Assembly (NCBI RefSeq): GCF_000166715.1
Contig: NZ_AEMI01000015.1
Span: forward strand, 62,001-126,000
Source: Leuconostoc gelidum subsp. gelidum KCTC 3527
GTDB lineage: Bacteria; Bacillota; Bacilli; Lactobacillales; Lactobacillaceae
Length of the DNA stretch: 64,000 nucleotides
Direction of reading: 5' to 3'
Below the pieces are notes generated by a model that was not told where the DNA came from, ran no database searches, and saw only the letters and a list, made by a program, of their open reading frames with translations. Both the position numbers and the translations under genes were made by a program. Of the stretch, positions 1-10,244 are shown piece after piece (positions within the stretch are counted from its first letter, which is position 1; every line of letters starts with the position of its first letter).

Positions 1-969
1 TGTACGACGCTTGAATCTATCCGCAATGACAATGTAAAGTAGCGCACCAAGCACAAGAATGACACCTTGAATAATAGGCCACAATAGTGCGCTAGAAGCC
101 GCTTGTCCACTGGCTCTTTCAACAATCAAAGGAATATAGTAGAAGATAGCGTTTGCTCCCATAAACTGTTGAAAAGCTGCTACACCAATCCCAGCTGTTA
201 CAAGATAACGATACTTACTTGAAAACAACGTTCCCAAGGTAATATTTTTTTGAGCACCTGCTTCAAGCGCTACAGTTTTTTGAATGTCCTTTAATTCTGG
301 ATCAACTTCTTTATCCGGACGAATATAAGTTAAGACTTGACGCGCTTCTTTTAATTTATTAGTTTTGACCAAAAATCGTGGTGATTCAGGTAACCGTAAA
401 ACACCAAAGAAGAGTATAATGGCAGGCACTGCTGCTAACCCTAACATTAGGCGCCACGCAATTGTGTGAGGTAACCCTTGCAATAAATAGTCAACAATAT
501 AGGATAAAAGCATACCAGACACAATCATCAGCTGGTTTAATCCTGATAAGCGACCACGCGTTTTAGCAGGAGCCATTTCAGACATATAGGATGGTACTAA
601 AGCCGAAGCGGCTCCTACTGCCAAGCCAAGTAACACACGTGCACACAACAACCAAGCAACACCATTATTTGGCGAAAATCCCGCCATTATGGCACCAATG
701 GCAAATACAAATGATGATGCAAGAATCATGCGACGACGGCCTAATTTATCAGATAATTGACCGGCCAATGCGCCACCGACAATTGCTCCTAACATGAGTG
801 TTGATGTTATCCAACCAATTGTACCAGCATCAGTTAAATGCCAATCCCTTTGTAAAAACGGCAAAGCACCTGTCATAACGCCGATGTCATAACCAAATAA
901 AATGCCACCAAAAGCACCGAAGAAATAAATGAAGGCACTTCCTATTTTTTTTGTAGCTCTATTTTCCAT
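1..969 (-). CDS. Sugar:H+ symporter (MFS sugar porter family), 3' end cut by the window
   Basis: The first 323 codons of a major facilitator permease; the C-terminal part lies beyond position 1. The start MENRATKKIGSAFIYFFGAF leads into the first membrane helix with FGYDIGVMTG. A LGRRRM motif follows between helices 2 and 3, and PESPRFLV marks the central cytoplasmic loop, both classic for sugar porters of the AraE/XylE/GalP type. The stop of araA upstream is only 10 bp from the start codon, so the two are co-transcribed. That context favours L-arabinose (AraE-like) or another pentose as substrate, by inference. An MFS drug exporter is unlikely because of the sugar-porter signatures. Confidence 0.85.
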   Translation of the reverse strand, partial: MENRATKKIGSAFIYFFGAFGGILFGYDIGVMTGALPFLQRDWHLTDAGTIGWITSTLMLGAIVGGALAGQLSDKLGRRRMILASSFVFAIGAIMAGFSPNNGVAWLLCARVLLGLAVGAASALVPSYMSEMAPAKTRGRLSGLNQLMIVSGMLLSYIVDYLLQGLPHTIAWRLMLGLAAVPAIILFFGVLRLPESPRFLVKTNKLKEARQVLTYIRPDKEVDPELKDIQKTVALEAGAQKNITLGTLFSSKYRYLVTAGIGVAAFQQFMGANAIFYYIPLIVERASGQAASSALLWPIIQGVILVLGALLYIVIADRFKRRT

Positions 970-979
970 GTTTACACCA

Positions 980-2404
980 TTACTTAATATCTACGAATGT
1001 CAGATCAAATAACTTCGCTAAATCAGTCAATTGTTCAGTATCCACTGCAAAACTCAACGTTGTATGATGGCCACCACCAACTGTTAACCAGCCTTCTGCA
1101 CCAGCTTTAAGCCCTGATTTTGGTGTCCAAAGTTGCTTAGCAACAGGCAAAAATGGGGTTTCAGATTCAGGTTTATTCCCGGTAACTTCATAACTAATCA
1201 ATTTAAATTCATCGCCAAAGTCAGCTAACGTGACATCAATCGCATCACCTGTGCGTCCAGTAAAGACCAAACGTGCAGGATCTTCTTTACCACCAATATC
1301 TAGTGGATGCACTTCAATACGTGGCTTATCTGAGGCAATTGTTGGGTCAACCTCTAACATATGTGATCCCAAAATTGCTTCATGCCCCTTACGCAGATCC
1401 AGTGTGTAGTCTTCCATAAAGGCTGTTGCCTGGTTATGAGAAACAATTTTTAGTAAACGCGTTAGGGCTGCTGTTTTCCAATCACCCTCACCGGCAAATC
1501 CATAACCATCAGCCATCAACAGTTGAACAGCCAAGCCAGGTAATTGTTCCAAACCAACTAGGTCCTCAAAGTTAGTCGTAAATCCTGAATAACCTTTGTC
1601 AGTCATAAACTTCTTAAGCGCAATATATTCACGTAATTGATATTTAACATTGTGCTCAAATTTTTCGGGCGTGTTCTTTCCTTCAATAAAATCATATTTT
1701 TCTTGTAAGTCTTCATACAGCTGGTCAATATCATCATCATTAACTGCATTAACATAGGCAACTAAGTCACCTACACCCCAATAATCTACTGTCCAACCCA
1801 ACTTGATTTGAGCTTCAATTTTATCGCCATCTGTCACCGCCACGTTACGCATTTTATCCGCAAATGTGACGATTTTAATTTTAAAACTCTCATTGTAGGC
1901 AACAGCGACATCCATCCATTTACCAATTTGCGTTTGAATATCATCATCGGCCCAGTGCCCAAAAATAATTTTGTTGTTCAAACGTAGGCGCGCATTAATA
2001 AATGCATATTCACGATCGCCATGAGCAGATTGATTTAAATTCATATAATCAAAGTCAATCGTGTCATAAGGAATCGTATTCAACATTTGTGTTGCTAAAT
2101 GCATAAGGGGTTTATTTAATAATTGCGTACCACGAATCCAATTTTTTGCTGGTGAGAATGTATGTGCCCAAGTAATAATACCGGCCACAGAATCATCATA
2201 GTTTGCTTCCATCATTGTTTTTGTAATGTTTTCCGCAGTGACACCAACCGTTTTAAATTCAATTGGATAAGGTAATTTACCTGATTCATTTAATTTGTTA
2301 ATCAGTTTTTTTGAGTCTTCTTCAACTTGTGTCAATACTTCCGGTCCGTACAAAAATTGAGATCCTGTCACAAACCAAAACTTATAATCTTTTATATCAG
2401 CCAC
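980..2404 (-). CDS. araA: L-arabinose isomerase
   Basis: Converts L-arabinose to L-ribulose, the first catabolic step; the product enters the phosphoketolase pathway as xylulose-5-phosphate. 474 residues is the normal family length. Expected metal and catalytic positions are visible: Glu in the TTNFEDL and FAGEGDW segments, His in [10 protein letters not shown] and in GGGHHTTLS near the C terminus. It begins with GTG behind an AGAGG ribosome site. It leads an operon with the sugar porter downstream. The upstream region carries cre-like and AraR-like palindromes, so both carbon catabolite repression and arabinose induction are likely. araB and araD are not in the window. Confidence 0.95.
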   Translation of the reverse strand: MADIKDYKFWFVTGSQFLYGPEVLTQVEEDSKKLINKLNESGKLPYPIEFKTVGVTAENITKTMMEANYDDSVAGIITWAHTFSPAKNWIRGTQLLNKPLMHLATQMLNTIPYDTIDFDYMNLNQSAHGDREYAFINARLRLNNKIIFGHWADDDIQTQIGKWMDVAVAYNESFKIKIVTFADKMRNVAVTDGDKIEAQIKLGWTVDYWGVGDLVAYVNAVNDDDIDQLYEDLQEKYDFIEGKNTPEKFEHNVKYQLREYIALKKFMTDKGYSGFTTNFEDLVGLEQLPGLAVQLLMADGYGFAGEGDWKTAALTRLLKIVSHNQATAFMEDYTLDLRKGHEAILGSHMLEVDPTIASDKPRIEVHPLDIGGKEDPARLVFTGRTGDAIDVTLADFGDEFKLISYEVTGNKPESETPFLPVAKQLWTPKSGLKAGAEGWLTVGGGHHTTLSFAVDTEQLTDLAKLFDLTFVDIK

Positions 2405-2480
2405 TTTAAATTCCTCTTTTTACTGGATTATTTATAATCATGTACAGCAAAATTACATTTATCTAGAATTAATAAGTTCG

Positions 2481-2496
2481 TTGTAAACGCTTACAA
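2481..2496. promoter_or_regulatory. cre-like site upstream of araA
   Basis: TTGTAAACGCTTACAA is a near-palindrome. Read on the minus strand it gives TGTAAGCGTTTACA, matching the CcpA cre consensus TGWAANCGNTNWCA at every fixed position. It lies about 80 bp upstream of the araA start codon, so CcpA-mediated repression of araA is likely. Confidence 0.7.
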
Positions 2497-2510
2497 ACAA
2501 AGTTTACAAC

Positions 2511-2526
2511 ATTTATACGTATAAGT
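2511..2526. promoter_or_regulatory. AraR-box-like palindrome
   Basis: ATTTATACGTATAAGT resembles the Bacillus AraR box ATTTGTACGTACAAAT, with an A/T pair replacing the G/C pair in each half. An AraR-type regulator is encoded 2.3 kb away, and the site sits between araA and the divergent aldolase gene. Assignment is by similarity to the published consensus as remembered. Confidence 0.5.
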
Positions 2527-2678
2527 CAAATGTATTTTATTTTATCTGATGAATTACGTTTGACTGTCATATCCAATTATGTTTCCAAAATCATGTCAAA
2601 TCACTTCAATTGGTACACATTATAAAAGTTGTTGCTTTTTAAATTTCAAAGTTGTATAATTTCACTTATACTCAAAAA

Positions 2679-2693
2679 GTAAACGCTTACAAA
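2679..2693. promoter_or_regulatory. Second cre-like site, araA/aldolase intergenic region
   Basis: AGTAAACGCTTACAA repeats the core of the site at 2481-2496 (GTAAACGCTTACAA is identical). It lies about 210 bp upstream of the aldolase gene on the other side of the intergenic region, so each divergent gene has one copy nearer to it. Confidence 0.55.
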
Positions 2694-2821
2694 AGAATTA
2701 AGTTACTCAGCTATTACTATTATTATTCCCATATACTCTAGGTGTATGTAAGATATTAATACGCTTTGTTTCTATAAATTTCTATTGAAGCCATCAACAT
2801 GAACTAACTACTAAAGAACTG

Positions 2822-2864
2822 TCAATCAAAAATTGGTATAGTCATCTAATATCTTTTTGATTGA
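2822..2864. promoter_or_regulatory. Inverted repeat in the aldolase leader
   Basis: TCAATCAAAAA (2822-2832) and TTTTTGATTGA (2854-2864) are perfect 11-bp inverted arms separated by 21 bp, ending about 36 bp before the aldolase start codon. It could be an RNA hairpin in the leader or a protein operator. Low GC makes a stable terminator unlikely. Confidence 0.35.
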
Positions 2865-2900
2865 AGCTCTAAACTAACCAAAAAAGGATGGTATCACTAA

Positions 2901-3788
2901 ATGACAATCGTTTCAGGAAAAGAAATTATTCAACAGGCACGGACTGAGCAGTACGCAGTGGGTGCCTTTAACACCAACAATCTGGAATGGACCAAAGCTA
3001 TTTTGCATATGGCAGCAACTCAAAAAGCGCCTACATTTGTAGCAGCTTCTATGGGCGCCATTAAGTATATGGGTGGTTATAAAACAGTGGCTCATTTAAT
3101 TCAAGATCTAGACGACGCACTCGATATATCAGTTCCAATTGCTATTCACCTCGATCACGGTGACTATGATGCATCTCTAGCAGCTATTGACGCTGGATTC
3201 ACATCCATTATGTTTGATGGTTCACATTTACCACTAAACGAAAATTTAGCTCGAACGCGTGAAATTGTACAAATTGCGCATGAAAAAGGTATATCAGTCG
3301 AAGCAGAAGTCGGTAGCATTGGTGGCGAAGAAGATGGTATTATCGGTAACGGTGAAATTGCCCCAATTACAGATGCAGTTGCAATGGTGAACACTCAAAT
3401 CGATTTTTTAGCCGCTGGTATTGGCAACATCCATGGCGCTTATCCAGATAATTGGCACGGCCTGAATCTTGATCATTTACAAAAATTAACAACTGCTGTT
3501 AACGATGTTGCAGGATACAATGTCCCTATTGTTTTACATGGTGGTTCCGGTGTACCCGATGACCAAATTCTGAAAGCTATTGCTTTAGGTGTCGCTAAGG
3601 TTAACGTTAATACTGAGGCACAATTAGCATTTCATCAAGCAGTTCGGGACTTTGTTTTATCGGGACAGGATTTGCAGGGTAAAAATTACGATCCTCGAAA
3701 ATTCCTGGCCCCTGGTGTCGTAGCGATAGAAAAATCATTAACTGAGCGTATGTCCATATTTGGTAGCATAGGAAAAGCAACACACTAA
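2901..3788 (+). CDS. fba: Class II (zinc) fructose/tagatose-bisphosphate-type aldolase
   Basis: Zn-dependent aldolase of 295 residues. The HLDHG motif near residue 83 supplies metal ligands; GIGNIHGAYP and VLHGGSGVPD bind metal and phosphate. The start has an AAGGATGG ribosome site. Family members cleave fructose-1,6- or tagatose-1,6-bisphosphate to DHAP and glyceraldehyde-3-phosphate; substrate cannot be decided from sequence. In a heterofermenter, which normally lacks phosphofructokinase, the enzyme may work in the gluconeogenic direction or on another sugar bisphosphate. It is divergent from araA and shares a regulatory region with cre-like sites. Confidence 0.85.
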   Translation: MTIVSGKEIIQQARTEQYAVGAFNTNNLEWTKAILHMAATQKAPTFVAASMGAIKYMGGYKTVAHLIQDLDDALDISVPIAIHLDHGDYDASLAAIDAGFTSIMFDGSHLPLNENLARTREIVQIAHEKGISVEAEVGSIGGEEDGIIGNGEIAPITDAVAMVNTQIDFLAAGIGNIHGAYPDNWHGLNLDHLQKLTTAVNDVAGYNVPIVLHGGSGVPDDQILKAIALGVAKVNVNTEAQLAFHQAVRDFVLSGQDLQGKNYDPRKFLAPGVVAIEKSLTERMSIFGSIGKATH

Positions 3789-3800
3789 TAACGCTATCAA

Positions 3801-3845
3801 AAAAGCAATTGTATTTAGGAATAAACCTAAACGCAACTGCTTTTT
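3801..3845. terminator. Bidirectional intrinsic terminator
   Basis: AAAAAGCA and TGCTTTTT form the outer stem and TTTAGG/CCTAAA the inner stem, with A-rich and T-rich flanks on both sides. It separates the convergent aldolase (+) and DUF1003 (-) genes and could serve both. Confidence 0.75.
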
Positions 3846-3864
3846 CTTTATTTAATGATGTATA

Positions 3865-4593
3865 TCACTTATTCTTCCGCTCCAACGCACTCATCTGTTG
3901 TTGCAATTCACCTAGCATTTTTGTTTGCAACTTTTGAACTTCAAATAAATCAGGATTATCCTTTTGGATAATGCGATCAATTTTCGCATGCAAAACGCGC
4001 ATTTCTTCTTCTGTTTTTAAATTAATATGAAAATCATTATCCGCATGTAACCGATCATAATCTGATGATCTATTTTGACTCATCAATATTAATGGTGCTT
4101 GTAGCGCAGCAACCATACTTAAAAACAGGTTTAATAATATAAATGGATACGAATCAAAATGCATGTTGAACAAATGAAAGACATTAATGCTAATCCACAC
4201 AATCATTGCACAAATGGATATGATGATAAACCGCCAACTACCACCAAAATGTGCAACTTTATCCGCAACTTTTTGACCAAAAGTGTAGGATTCCTTTTGA
4301 TGTTTATTGACATTGACAATTTTGAAATTTTTATCTGTTAATATATGCGTTAACCTGTTATTAACATGAATACTTTCTCTATGCTTCAGTAATATCATTT
4401 TATCAATCTTAGCTAAACGATATTTAAGTAAATGATCTAAACAAATAAAATCATTCTCTGTGCTATTAGGATAATCATGATAAATGGTATTTTGCAAATC
4501 TAAATCTAGTTCCTGTAATAAAATACCTTCTGTAATATTTTTACTCGCACCATCAACTAAACAACTTAAGCTATCATTGATTTCAGACATCAT
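3865..4593 (-). CDS. DUF1003 family membrane protein
   Basis: A protein of about 242 residues with a soluble N-terminal half, then a DUF1003 core: FGQKVADKVAHFGGSWRF, two membrane helices, and YPFILLNLFLSMVAALQAPL followed by SQNRSSDYDR. The C-terminal tail is charged and probably coiled coil (EEEMRVLHAKIDRI). Function of the family is unknown. An upstream in-frame ATG exists at 4611, but GGAGG at 4599-4603 favours the ATG pair at 4593/4590. It stands alone on its strand between two terminators or gaps. Confidence 0.8.
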   Translation of the reverse strand: MMSEINDSLSCLVDGASKNITEGILLQELDLDLQNTIYHDYPNSTENDFICLDHLLKYRLAKIDKMILLKHRESIHVNNRLTHILTDKNFKIVNVNKHQKESYTFGQKVADKVAHFGGSWRFIIISICAMIVWISINVFHLFNMHFDSYPFILLNLFLSMVAALQAPLILMSQNRSSDYDRLHADNDFHINLKTEEEMRVLHAKIDRIIQKDNPDLFEVQKLQTKMLGELQQQMSALERKNK

Positions 4594-4831
4594 GCCAACC
4601 TCCCGCATCATTATTTATGAATAAAACTACGTATAGTCATAATATCACTAATTAATGATAAAAACAGTATAGCAAACTAGGCCGAGATATGATTAGACAA
4701 AGATCACGGCATTATTACAAAAAAACTTTATCAATTGAGACTTTGAGGCATATAGAAGCAGAATGTTTTTATCGTAAATATTTTTAAAATTACAATGAAT
4801 TGATGAAAAAAATATTGTATCTGTCAAAAAA

Positions 4832-5911
4832 TCATCCTATATCTCTTACAGATTCTCGTTCTATTAACTTAGAACTATACACGACAGAATTAGTTTTATG
4901 ATGTTTTATTTTTTGCAACAACAATTGGGCCGCATCTTTTCCCATATTTTCCTTTGCATGCGTCATTGTCGTCAGTCTTGGAGACAGATACTGTGACATT
5001 TGAAAATCATCAAAGCCTATCACAGATACATCTTCTGGCACCTTTAATCCAACATCATGTATTAAATCAATCGTTCTTATCGCTAATTGATCATTATAAG
5101 CAATAATTGCGGTTGGCCTTTTCTCAGGTTTCTTTGCTAATAGTTCACTAATATCATGTAAAGCATCAGTCACTTCATCAGATTTGTACATAATTGGGGT
5201 ACAGTACGGTAAAATATTGGGATGGTCCTGATAGGCTTTTAGATAACCTGCCATACGATGAACACCTTGACTATCAGAAACTTGAAAAACACCGACAATT
5301 TTTTTGTGTCCTCTTTTAATCAGATAATTTGTCGCACGTTCAAAAGCTAACTTGTCATCACTAACGAGTTTGGTTCCCTCAAAATTGTTATAGGCTGCAT
5401 TGATAAATACCATAGGAATATTCATTTGTTCAAGCTTTTGATAGAGATCAATATTAGTTGTGTCTAATGCACTTTGAGTGGGCTCTATAATTAATCCACC
5501 TAAATTTTGACCCATGAGATTTGTGAGTGCTGTACGTTCGCGCACAGGGTCATTATGTGTGTTAGCCAAAACAAGAGAAAACCCATTTTCAGATAAAACT
5601 TGGTCTGCACCATCAATAATAGCTGGGAAAATATACGATGCCACATGCGTAGACAAGATGCCAATGACTTTTGGTGCATCTTCAAACTTTTTTGTGACCG
5701 ACCAATCGGCTACAAAAGACCCACCACCTTGCACCCGATAAACAAATTTTTCATTTTCTAAGTCCGAAATGGCACGGCGCACTGTATATCTACTTACTGA
5801 AAAGTCAGACATCATGTCACTTTCAGTAGGCAGTTGCTGATCTTTTTTATACGTACCACGCAATATTTTATCTAGAATACTTTTTTTAATAATTTCATAT
5901 TTATTTGCCAT
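4832..5911 (-). CDS. araR: AraR-type transcriptional repressor (GntR HTH + LacI/PBP sensor)
   Basis: 359 residues with a GntR winged helix at about 1-70 (LPTESDMMSDFSVSRYTVRR) fused to a periplasmic-binding-protein-like effector domain at about 85-355 (IGILSTHVASYIFP, VIGFDDFQMSQYLSPRLTT). This chimeric GntR-LacI build is characteristic of AraR, which releases its operators on binding L-arabinose. Its place beside araA supports that role. A palindrome resembling the AraR box lies at 2511-2526. Other GntR-LacI chimeras exist, so the effector is inferred. Confidence 0.85.
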   Translation of the reverse strand: MANKYEIIKKSILDKILRGTYKKDQQLPTESDMMSDFSVSRYTVRRAISDLENEKFVYRVQGGGSFVADWSVTKKFEDAPKVIGILSTHVASYIFPAIIDGADQVLSENGFSLVLANTHNDPVRERTALTNLMGQNLGGLIIEPTQSALDTTNIDLYQKLEQMNIPMVFINAAYNNFEGTKLVSDDKLAFERATNYLIKRGHKKIVGVFQVSDSQGVHRMAGYLKAYQDHPNILPYCTPIMYKSDEVTDALHDISELLAKKPEKRPTAIIAYNDQLAIRTIDLIHDVGLKVPEDVSVIGFDDFQMSQYLSPRLTTMTHAKENMGKDAAQLLLQKIKHHKTNSVVYSSKLIERESVRDIG

Positions 5912-6127
5912 AGTAACATTATTCGTGCAGAAATTTTATTTCTAACAATCATCTGCGCAAAACCCATCATTTATTTTGTATATTTTTCAAGACACTTTCA
6001 TCTTAACATATTCTCATGTGTTCATACAAAATATAGTTTGCGACATCAAATCGCCTATTCGTGCTTCTAACGTTCAAAAATTTTATGCGCGCTCATGCCA
6101 ATTAATTATTAACAATGCTTCGTGTTA

Positions 6128-7180
6128 TTATTTACCCCTATTTTCCGTTATGACACCCACGTCCTCTTTATCAGCTAATTTAAAGATGTGCCAAAATATG
6201 ATAGCAATTATCCAAGTGACTACAAACATCATGACCAAGATTAATCCCATTTTATTAAAGTCTAAAGCTGCTACCCAGCGTGTCAATACATTGTGCCAAT
6301 CAAACATGGCGCTAAATGACTGCACCAAATCAATAAAACCAATAAAGCCCGCTGCCAATATAGAAATGCCGGTAATCGTTAAATTATAATAAACTTTACG
6401 ATAGGGTGATGAAAATACCCAATTATAGGTGGTACTCATAAAAAAGCCGTCTACCGTATCCATTAAACACATACCAGCAGTAAATAACAACGGAAAAGCC
6501 ATTGTTGCATACCACGGTACACCTGCATTTGCTGCGGTAGCCGATGTTGCCAACACTGCAATTTGTGTTGCCGTATCAAATCCCAAGCCAAATAAAAAGC
6601 CAACAAAAGCTACTTGCCAATTATGTTTAATCATTCCTAATAATTTTAAAAATAAGTGATAGATTTTAGATGTCACGACCTGTTTGCCCATTTCAATGGG
6701 TTGGTTGCGCTGATGGCTCATCTTCTTAAATTTCAACCAAATGTCATGTAAAATGACACTATTAACACTAGCCAATATGAGTAACATGATTCCTGCAATC
6801 AACGTACCAATAGCACCCCCAATTTGCTCAAAAATGGGCATGGTATCCTTAGCCCACTCAACAAATACTACTGTTAATAATGCCATTAACACGACAACCA
6901 TTGAATGTCCAAATGAAAAACTAAAACCCACACCTCTTGTATTTTTACCATCATTAAGCATCTTACGTGTCATATTATCAATAGCTGCAATATGATCGAC
7001 GTCAAACGCATGATGTAAACCCATTGTAAACGACAAATAAGCCATCGCAATCATTTCAGGATACTGTGTCGCACGAGTCAGCAATAAAAGTATGCCGGCT
7101 ATTAAAAAAATCAGAATAACGCTGCCATAGCGTAAAGCATCGGACTGAATTGTCGCGTGTTTTTTTGTCATCAACATCAT
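6128..7180 (-). CDS. NiCoT-family nickel/cobalt permease
   Basis: About 350 residues with some eight predicted membrane helices. The family signature is clear: GLHHAFDVDHIAAIDNMTR (the HX4DH motif in helix 2, essential for metal selection), plus FSFGHSMVVV and GLGFDTATQIA. It imports Ni2+ and/or Co2+. The frame is open back to 7249, but AGGAG six bases before the ATG at 7180 fixes the start. No urease, hydrogenase or cobalamin gene is in the window, so the user of the metal is unknown. Confidence 0.88.
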   Translation of the reverse strand: MMLMTKKHATIQSDALRYGSVILIFLIAGILLLLTRATQYPEMIAMAYLSFTMGLHHAFDVDHIAAIDNMTRKMLNDGKNTRGVGFSFSFGHSMVVVLMALLTVVFVEWAKDTMPIFEQIGGAIGTLIAGIMLLILASVNSVILHDIWLKFKKMSHQRNQPIEMGKQVVTSKIYHLFLKLLGMIKHNWQVAFVGFLFGLGFDTATQIAVLATSATAANAGVPWYATMAFPLLFTAGMCLMDTVDGFFMSTTYNWVFSSPYRKVYYNLTITGISILAAGFIGFIDLVQSFSAMFDWHNVLTRWVAALDFNKMGLILVMMFVVTWIIAIIFWHIFKLADKEDVGVITENRGK

Positions 7181-7232
7181 AAATTTTCTCCTCGTATTGT
7201 CTAATAGTAGATTATCATGTTCGTGACTTGAT

Positions 7233-7278
7233 GGACATTTTTTGAACAAAACATGTCCTTAACGTACAAAAAATGTCC
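7233..7278. promoter_or_regulatory. 12-bp inverted repeat upstream of the Ni/Co permease
   Basis: GGACATTTTTTG (7233-7244) and CAAAAAATGTCC (7267-7278) are perfect inverted copies, and a further ATGTCC lies between them at 7253-7258. The repeated ATGTCC half-sites about 53-98 bp upstream of the start codon look like an operator for a metal-responsive or other repressor. No regulator is encoded next to it. Confidence 0.4.
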
Positions 7279-7395
7279 TTTTGCATCGTTTTTAGATGAC
7301 AAAATATCGTTACAAAAATTTTTTAAGCTTTAATAATAGGGCTGATTTGTTGCTGTTTAAGATACCACTCCTACGAGAAAATTTTAACTTTTGAA

Positions 7396-8184
7396 TCAAT
7401 AGTAGAATCCGTGCCGATAATCCCAAGACGGGAAAATGTCACTCATATTTTTCATGATTTTATCAACATCTAGTCCCTTTCTAATCAAGATTGGTGCCGG
7501 CTGAACACCAACAATACCATTTTGTTCTGGAATTAGCTGGCCTGATTCATCAACCATTGACACCATCACACCTTGTTCATAACGTGTATCCAAATTCTTA
7601 TCAGATTGAATTGATGCGACATAGTCATTTGCTTCAATGATTAGATCAGCAGCATTTTCAATTTGGTCACCAATACCAGTGACTACGCCTCGATTTCCCT
7701 TACCAGAAGGATTAGCCGAACTAGCAAATGAGAACTTACCATATTTCCCCCACATTTCTTTGGCAATATTTTCACTCGGTGTGCCAAATTTGATAACAAA
7801 GCAGCTGGTTTCGCGTTTATCCATCATTAAATCTTTTGTCCCATCATTTGGTATCTTACTCTTAGCTTCTTCTTTCCACGGCAAGATGCAACCCAACAAG
7901 ATATCCTCATCCCAATGCTTCTGATACATCTGTTCAATTTCCGGTGTCATCTGAGCTAATTCTTTTACTTGTTCTACTGAACCACATAGCACCACACCAG
8001 GCTTGTTGCGTTTACGGTTTTTAGCTGCAAATTTACGTTCCAAACCTTTGTCATCTGAAGTCATGATAATATAACCAACTTTTGTTGGGCTAACAATCAT
8101 GCCGCCATCTTCTTTCAAAATGCTAATGGCTTCACTTTGAACGCTGCCGTTCCAGTGAATCTTTGTCGTTGTTGCTTCTGTCAT
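7396..8184 (-). CDS. YrdC/Sua5-domain protein
   Basis: 262 residues with the Sua5/YciO/YrdC fold: SPTKVGYIIMTSD near residue 32 corresponds to the substrate-binding start of the domain, and FASSANPSGKGN near 152 to the conserved SANPSG loop. Bona fide Sua5/TsaC makes threonylcarbamoyl-AMP for the t6A37 tRNA modification. This protein lacks the C-terminal Sua5 domain and has a divergent N-terminal KxR region, so it may be a YciO-like paralogue rather than the essential enzyme. It lies downstream of leuD in the same direction, with an 89-bp gap. Confidence 0.7.
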   Translation of the reverse strand: MTEATTTKIHWNGSVQSEAISILKEDGGMIVSPTKVGYIIMTSDDKGLERKFAAKNRKRNKPGVVLCGSVEQVKELAQMTPEIEQMYQKHWDEDILLGCILPWKEEAKSKIPNDGTKDLMMDKRETSCFVIKFGTPSENIAKEMWGKYGKFSFASSANPSGKGNRGVVTGIGDQIENAADLIIEANDYVASIQSDKNLDTRYEQGVMVSMVDESGQLIPEQNGIVGVQPAPILIRKGLDVDKIMKNMSDIFPSWDYRHGFYY

Positions 8185-8273
8185 TATAAAATACCATCCC
8201 TTTAATATTTTGCTTTTTTTTAGTTATATTTATACGTTAGTACACACTGATTGCTTGTTTCATTAACTATTGA

Positions 8274-8858
8274 CTATAAAAAAATTGGTCGTTGCTTTTC
8301 AAAGGCAGTGATTAATTTTTCATACTTCATCGTATTATCAATATCATCTTCACCATTAATAAATTTTTCTTTCCATTGTGAATTGATATTAAAATGGAAA
8401 ATGTCATCTTTATAAGTTACAGTTTGCTTAGGCAAATCAATTCGAATATATTCATCAGCTTGAATACCACGTAATATTTGGCGATTTTCTTCTGGTAAAA
8501 CAATTGGCAACAAACCGTTTTTAGTTGCATTCATGTAAAAGATATCTGAAAATCCGCCGCCAATTACCGCTCTAAAGCCATAATCCGTCAACGCCCATAC
8601 CGCGTGTTCTCGTGATGACCCTGATCCAAAATCATCTCCTGTAATTAAAATTGAGGCCCCCTTGTGCTCTGGCTTATTCAGTTCAAATGCTTCATTCAAC
8701 GAACCGTCGGCATTGTAACGCCAATCGTAAAATAAGTCTTTGCCAAACCCCGTTTTTAAAATATTTTTCAAAAATTGTTTAGGCAAGATAATGTCAGTAT
8801 TGATGTTGTCATTTGGCATAACAACCGCTCTACCTGTCTCTCTTACAAAAGCTTCCAT
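8274..8858 (-). CDS. leuD: 3-isopropylmalate dehydratase small subunit
   Basis: Swivel-domain subunit (194 residues) of isopropylmalate isomerase, which interconverts 2- and 3-isopropylmalate in leucine synthesis together with LeuC. The conserved [16 protein letters not shown] segment, near residues 75-90, shapes substrate specificity. Normal length. Last of the four leu genes, starting 9 bp after leuC. Confidence 0.95.
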   Translation of the reverse strand: MEAFVRETGRAVVMPNDNINTDIILPKQFLKNILKTGFGKDLFYDWRYNADGSLNEAFELNKPEHKGASILITGDDFGSGSSREHAVWALTDYGFRAVIGGGFSDIFYMNATKNGLLPIVLPEENRQILRGIQADEYIRIDLPKQTVTYKDDIFHFNINSQWKEKFINGEDDIDNTMKYEKLITAFEKQRPIFL

Positions 8859-8867
8859 ACTATTCCC

Positions 8868-10244
8868 CTATACAAATTCATCTGCTGTAATATCAACGAA
8901 ATGGCCAGCTATACCTGCTGCAGCAACCATGGCTGGAGAAGCTAAGTGTGTTCTTGACCCTGCACCTTGCCGGCCAATGAAATTCCGATTTGATGTTGAA
9001 GCAACATGCTTTCCCGCTGGAATTTTATCTGGATTCATAGCTAAGCATGCTGAACATCCCGGTTCGCGCCACTCACAACCTGCGTCTTCAAATACTTTGG
9101 CAATTCCTGATTTAATTGCCCGATTTCGAATTGCCCGACTGCCAGGCACTATCCAAGCAGTGACATTAGGCGCTAAGTGATGCCCTTCCATCATGTTTGC
9201 AGCAATTTCTAGATCTTCGTAACGACTGTTCGTACAGGAACCGATGAAAATATAATCCAAATTAATGTCAGTTGCCTTCATATGGGGATGCAATCCAATA
9301 TATTCATAGGCATTTGCATCATTATCATCTTTGATTGCGGGTAATAATTGATCAACAGGTGTAGCCATGCCTGGATTTGTTCCCCATGTTACCATTGGTT
9401 TCAAATTTGATACGTCAAAAGTCAACGTCTCATCAAAATCACTTTCATCATCTGTGTAGAATTGTGACCAATAATTTTTAGCAGCTTCAAAGTCTTTTGG
9501 TGCTTGTTCACGGCCTTTAATGTAATCAAATGTCGTTTGATCTGGTTGTACCATACCAGTTCTTGAACCAGCTTCAATTGACATATTACACATCGTCATA
9601 CGGGCCTCCATTGAAAGGTTCTCAACAGTTTCTCCGTAAAATTCAATCGCATAACCGACCCCAAATGACACACCATATTTAGCAATAATGCCCATAATAA
9701 TATCTTTTGCATAAGTATTTTTGAGCAATTTTCCAGTGACCTTGATTCCCATTGTCTTTGGTTTAATTTGCCAAATCGTTTGGGTTGCTAACACATGTTC
9801 AACTTCAGAAGTGCCAATACCAAAGGCAATTGCACCAAAAGCACCATGAGTTGCCGTATGCGAATCACCACAAACAATCAACTTGGCAGGTTGTGTCAGC
9901 CCTCTTTCTGGTCCCACAACATGCACAATGCCTTGCTTATCATCTCCAATTGATGCCAATGGCACACCAAATTCTTTTGTATTTTGAACTAACGTATCCA
10001 TCTGTAATTTTGACATTTGATCTTGCACATTAAATATATCTTTCGTTGGTACATTATGATCCATGGTTGCAAAAGTCAAATCTGGTCGTCTCACACGGCG
10101 ATTCGTACTTCTTAACCCATCAAATGGCTGAGGTGAAGTCACTTCATGTATTAAATGTAAATCCACATACATCAGTTGCGCTTCACCAATTTCCCCTGTA
10201 ATGACATGTTTATCCCAAATTTTATCAAATAATGTTTTGCTCAT
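8868..10244 (-). CDS. leuC: 3-isopropylmalate dehydratase large subunit
   Basis: 458-residue aconitase-superfamily subunit carrying the 4Fe-4S cluster. Cluster ligands are the Cys in [14 protein letters not shown] and the two Cys in [34 protein letters not shown] is also typical. It overlaps the end of leuB by 4 bp, so translation is coupled. As an Fe-S enzyme it depends on a SUF system such as the one encoded 3-6 kb away. Confidence 0.96.
   Translation of the reverse strand: MSKTLFDKIWDKHVITGEIGEAQLMYVDLHLIHEVTSPQPFDGLRSTNRRVRRPDLTFATMDHNVPTKDIFNVQDQMSKLQMDTLVQNTKEFGVPLASIGDDKQGIVHVVGPERGLTQPAKLIVCGDSHTATHGAFGAIAFGIGTSEVEHVLATQTIWQIKPKTMGIKVTGKLLKNTYAKDIIMGIIAKYGVSFGVGYAIEFYGETVENLSMEARMTMCNMSIEAGSRTGMVQPDQTTFDYIKGREQAPKDFEAAKNYWSQFYTDDESDFDETLTFDVSNLKPMVTWGTNPGMATPVDQLLPAIKDDNDANAYEYIGLHPHMKATDINLDYIFIGSCTNSRYEDLEIAANMMEGHHLAPNVTAWIVPGSRAIRNRAIKSGIAKVFEDAGCEWREPGCSACLAMNPDKIPAGKHVASTSNRNFIGRQGAGSRTHLASPAMVAAAGIAGHFVDITADEFV

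Noticed and set aside
5976-6389. 137-codon plus-strand frame antisense to the Ni/Co permease
   Set aside because: Overlaps a well-supported gene on the other strand and shows no domain.
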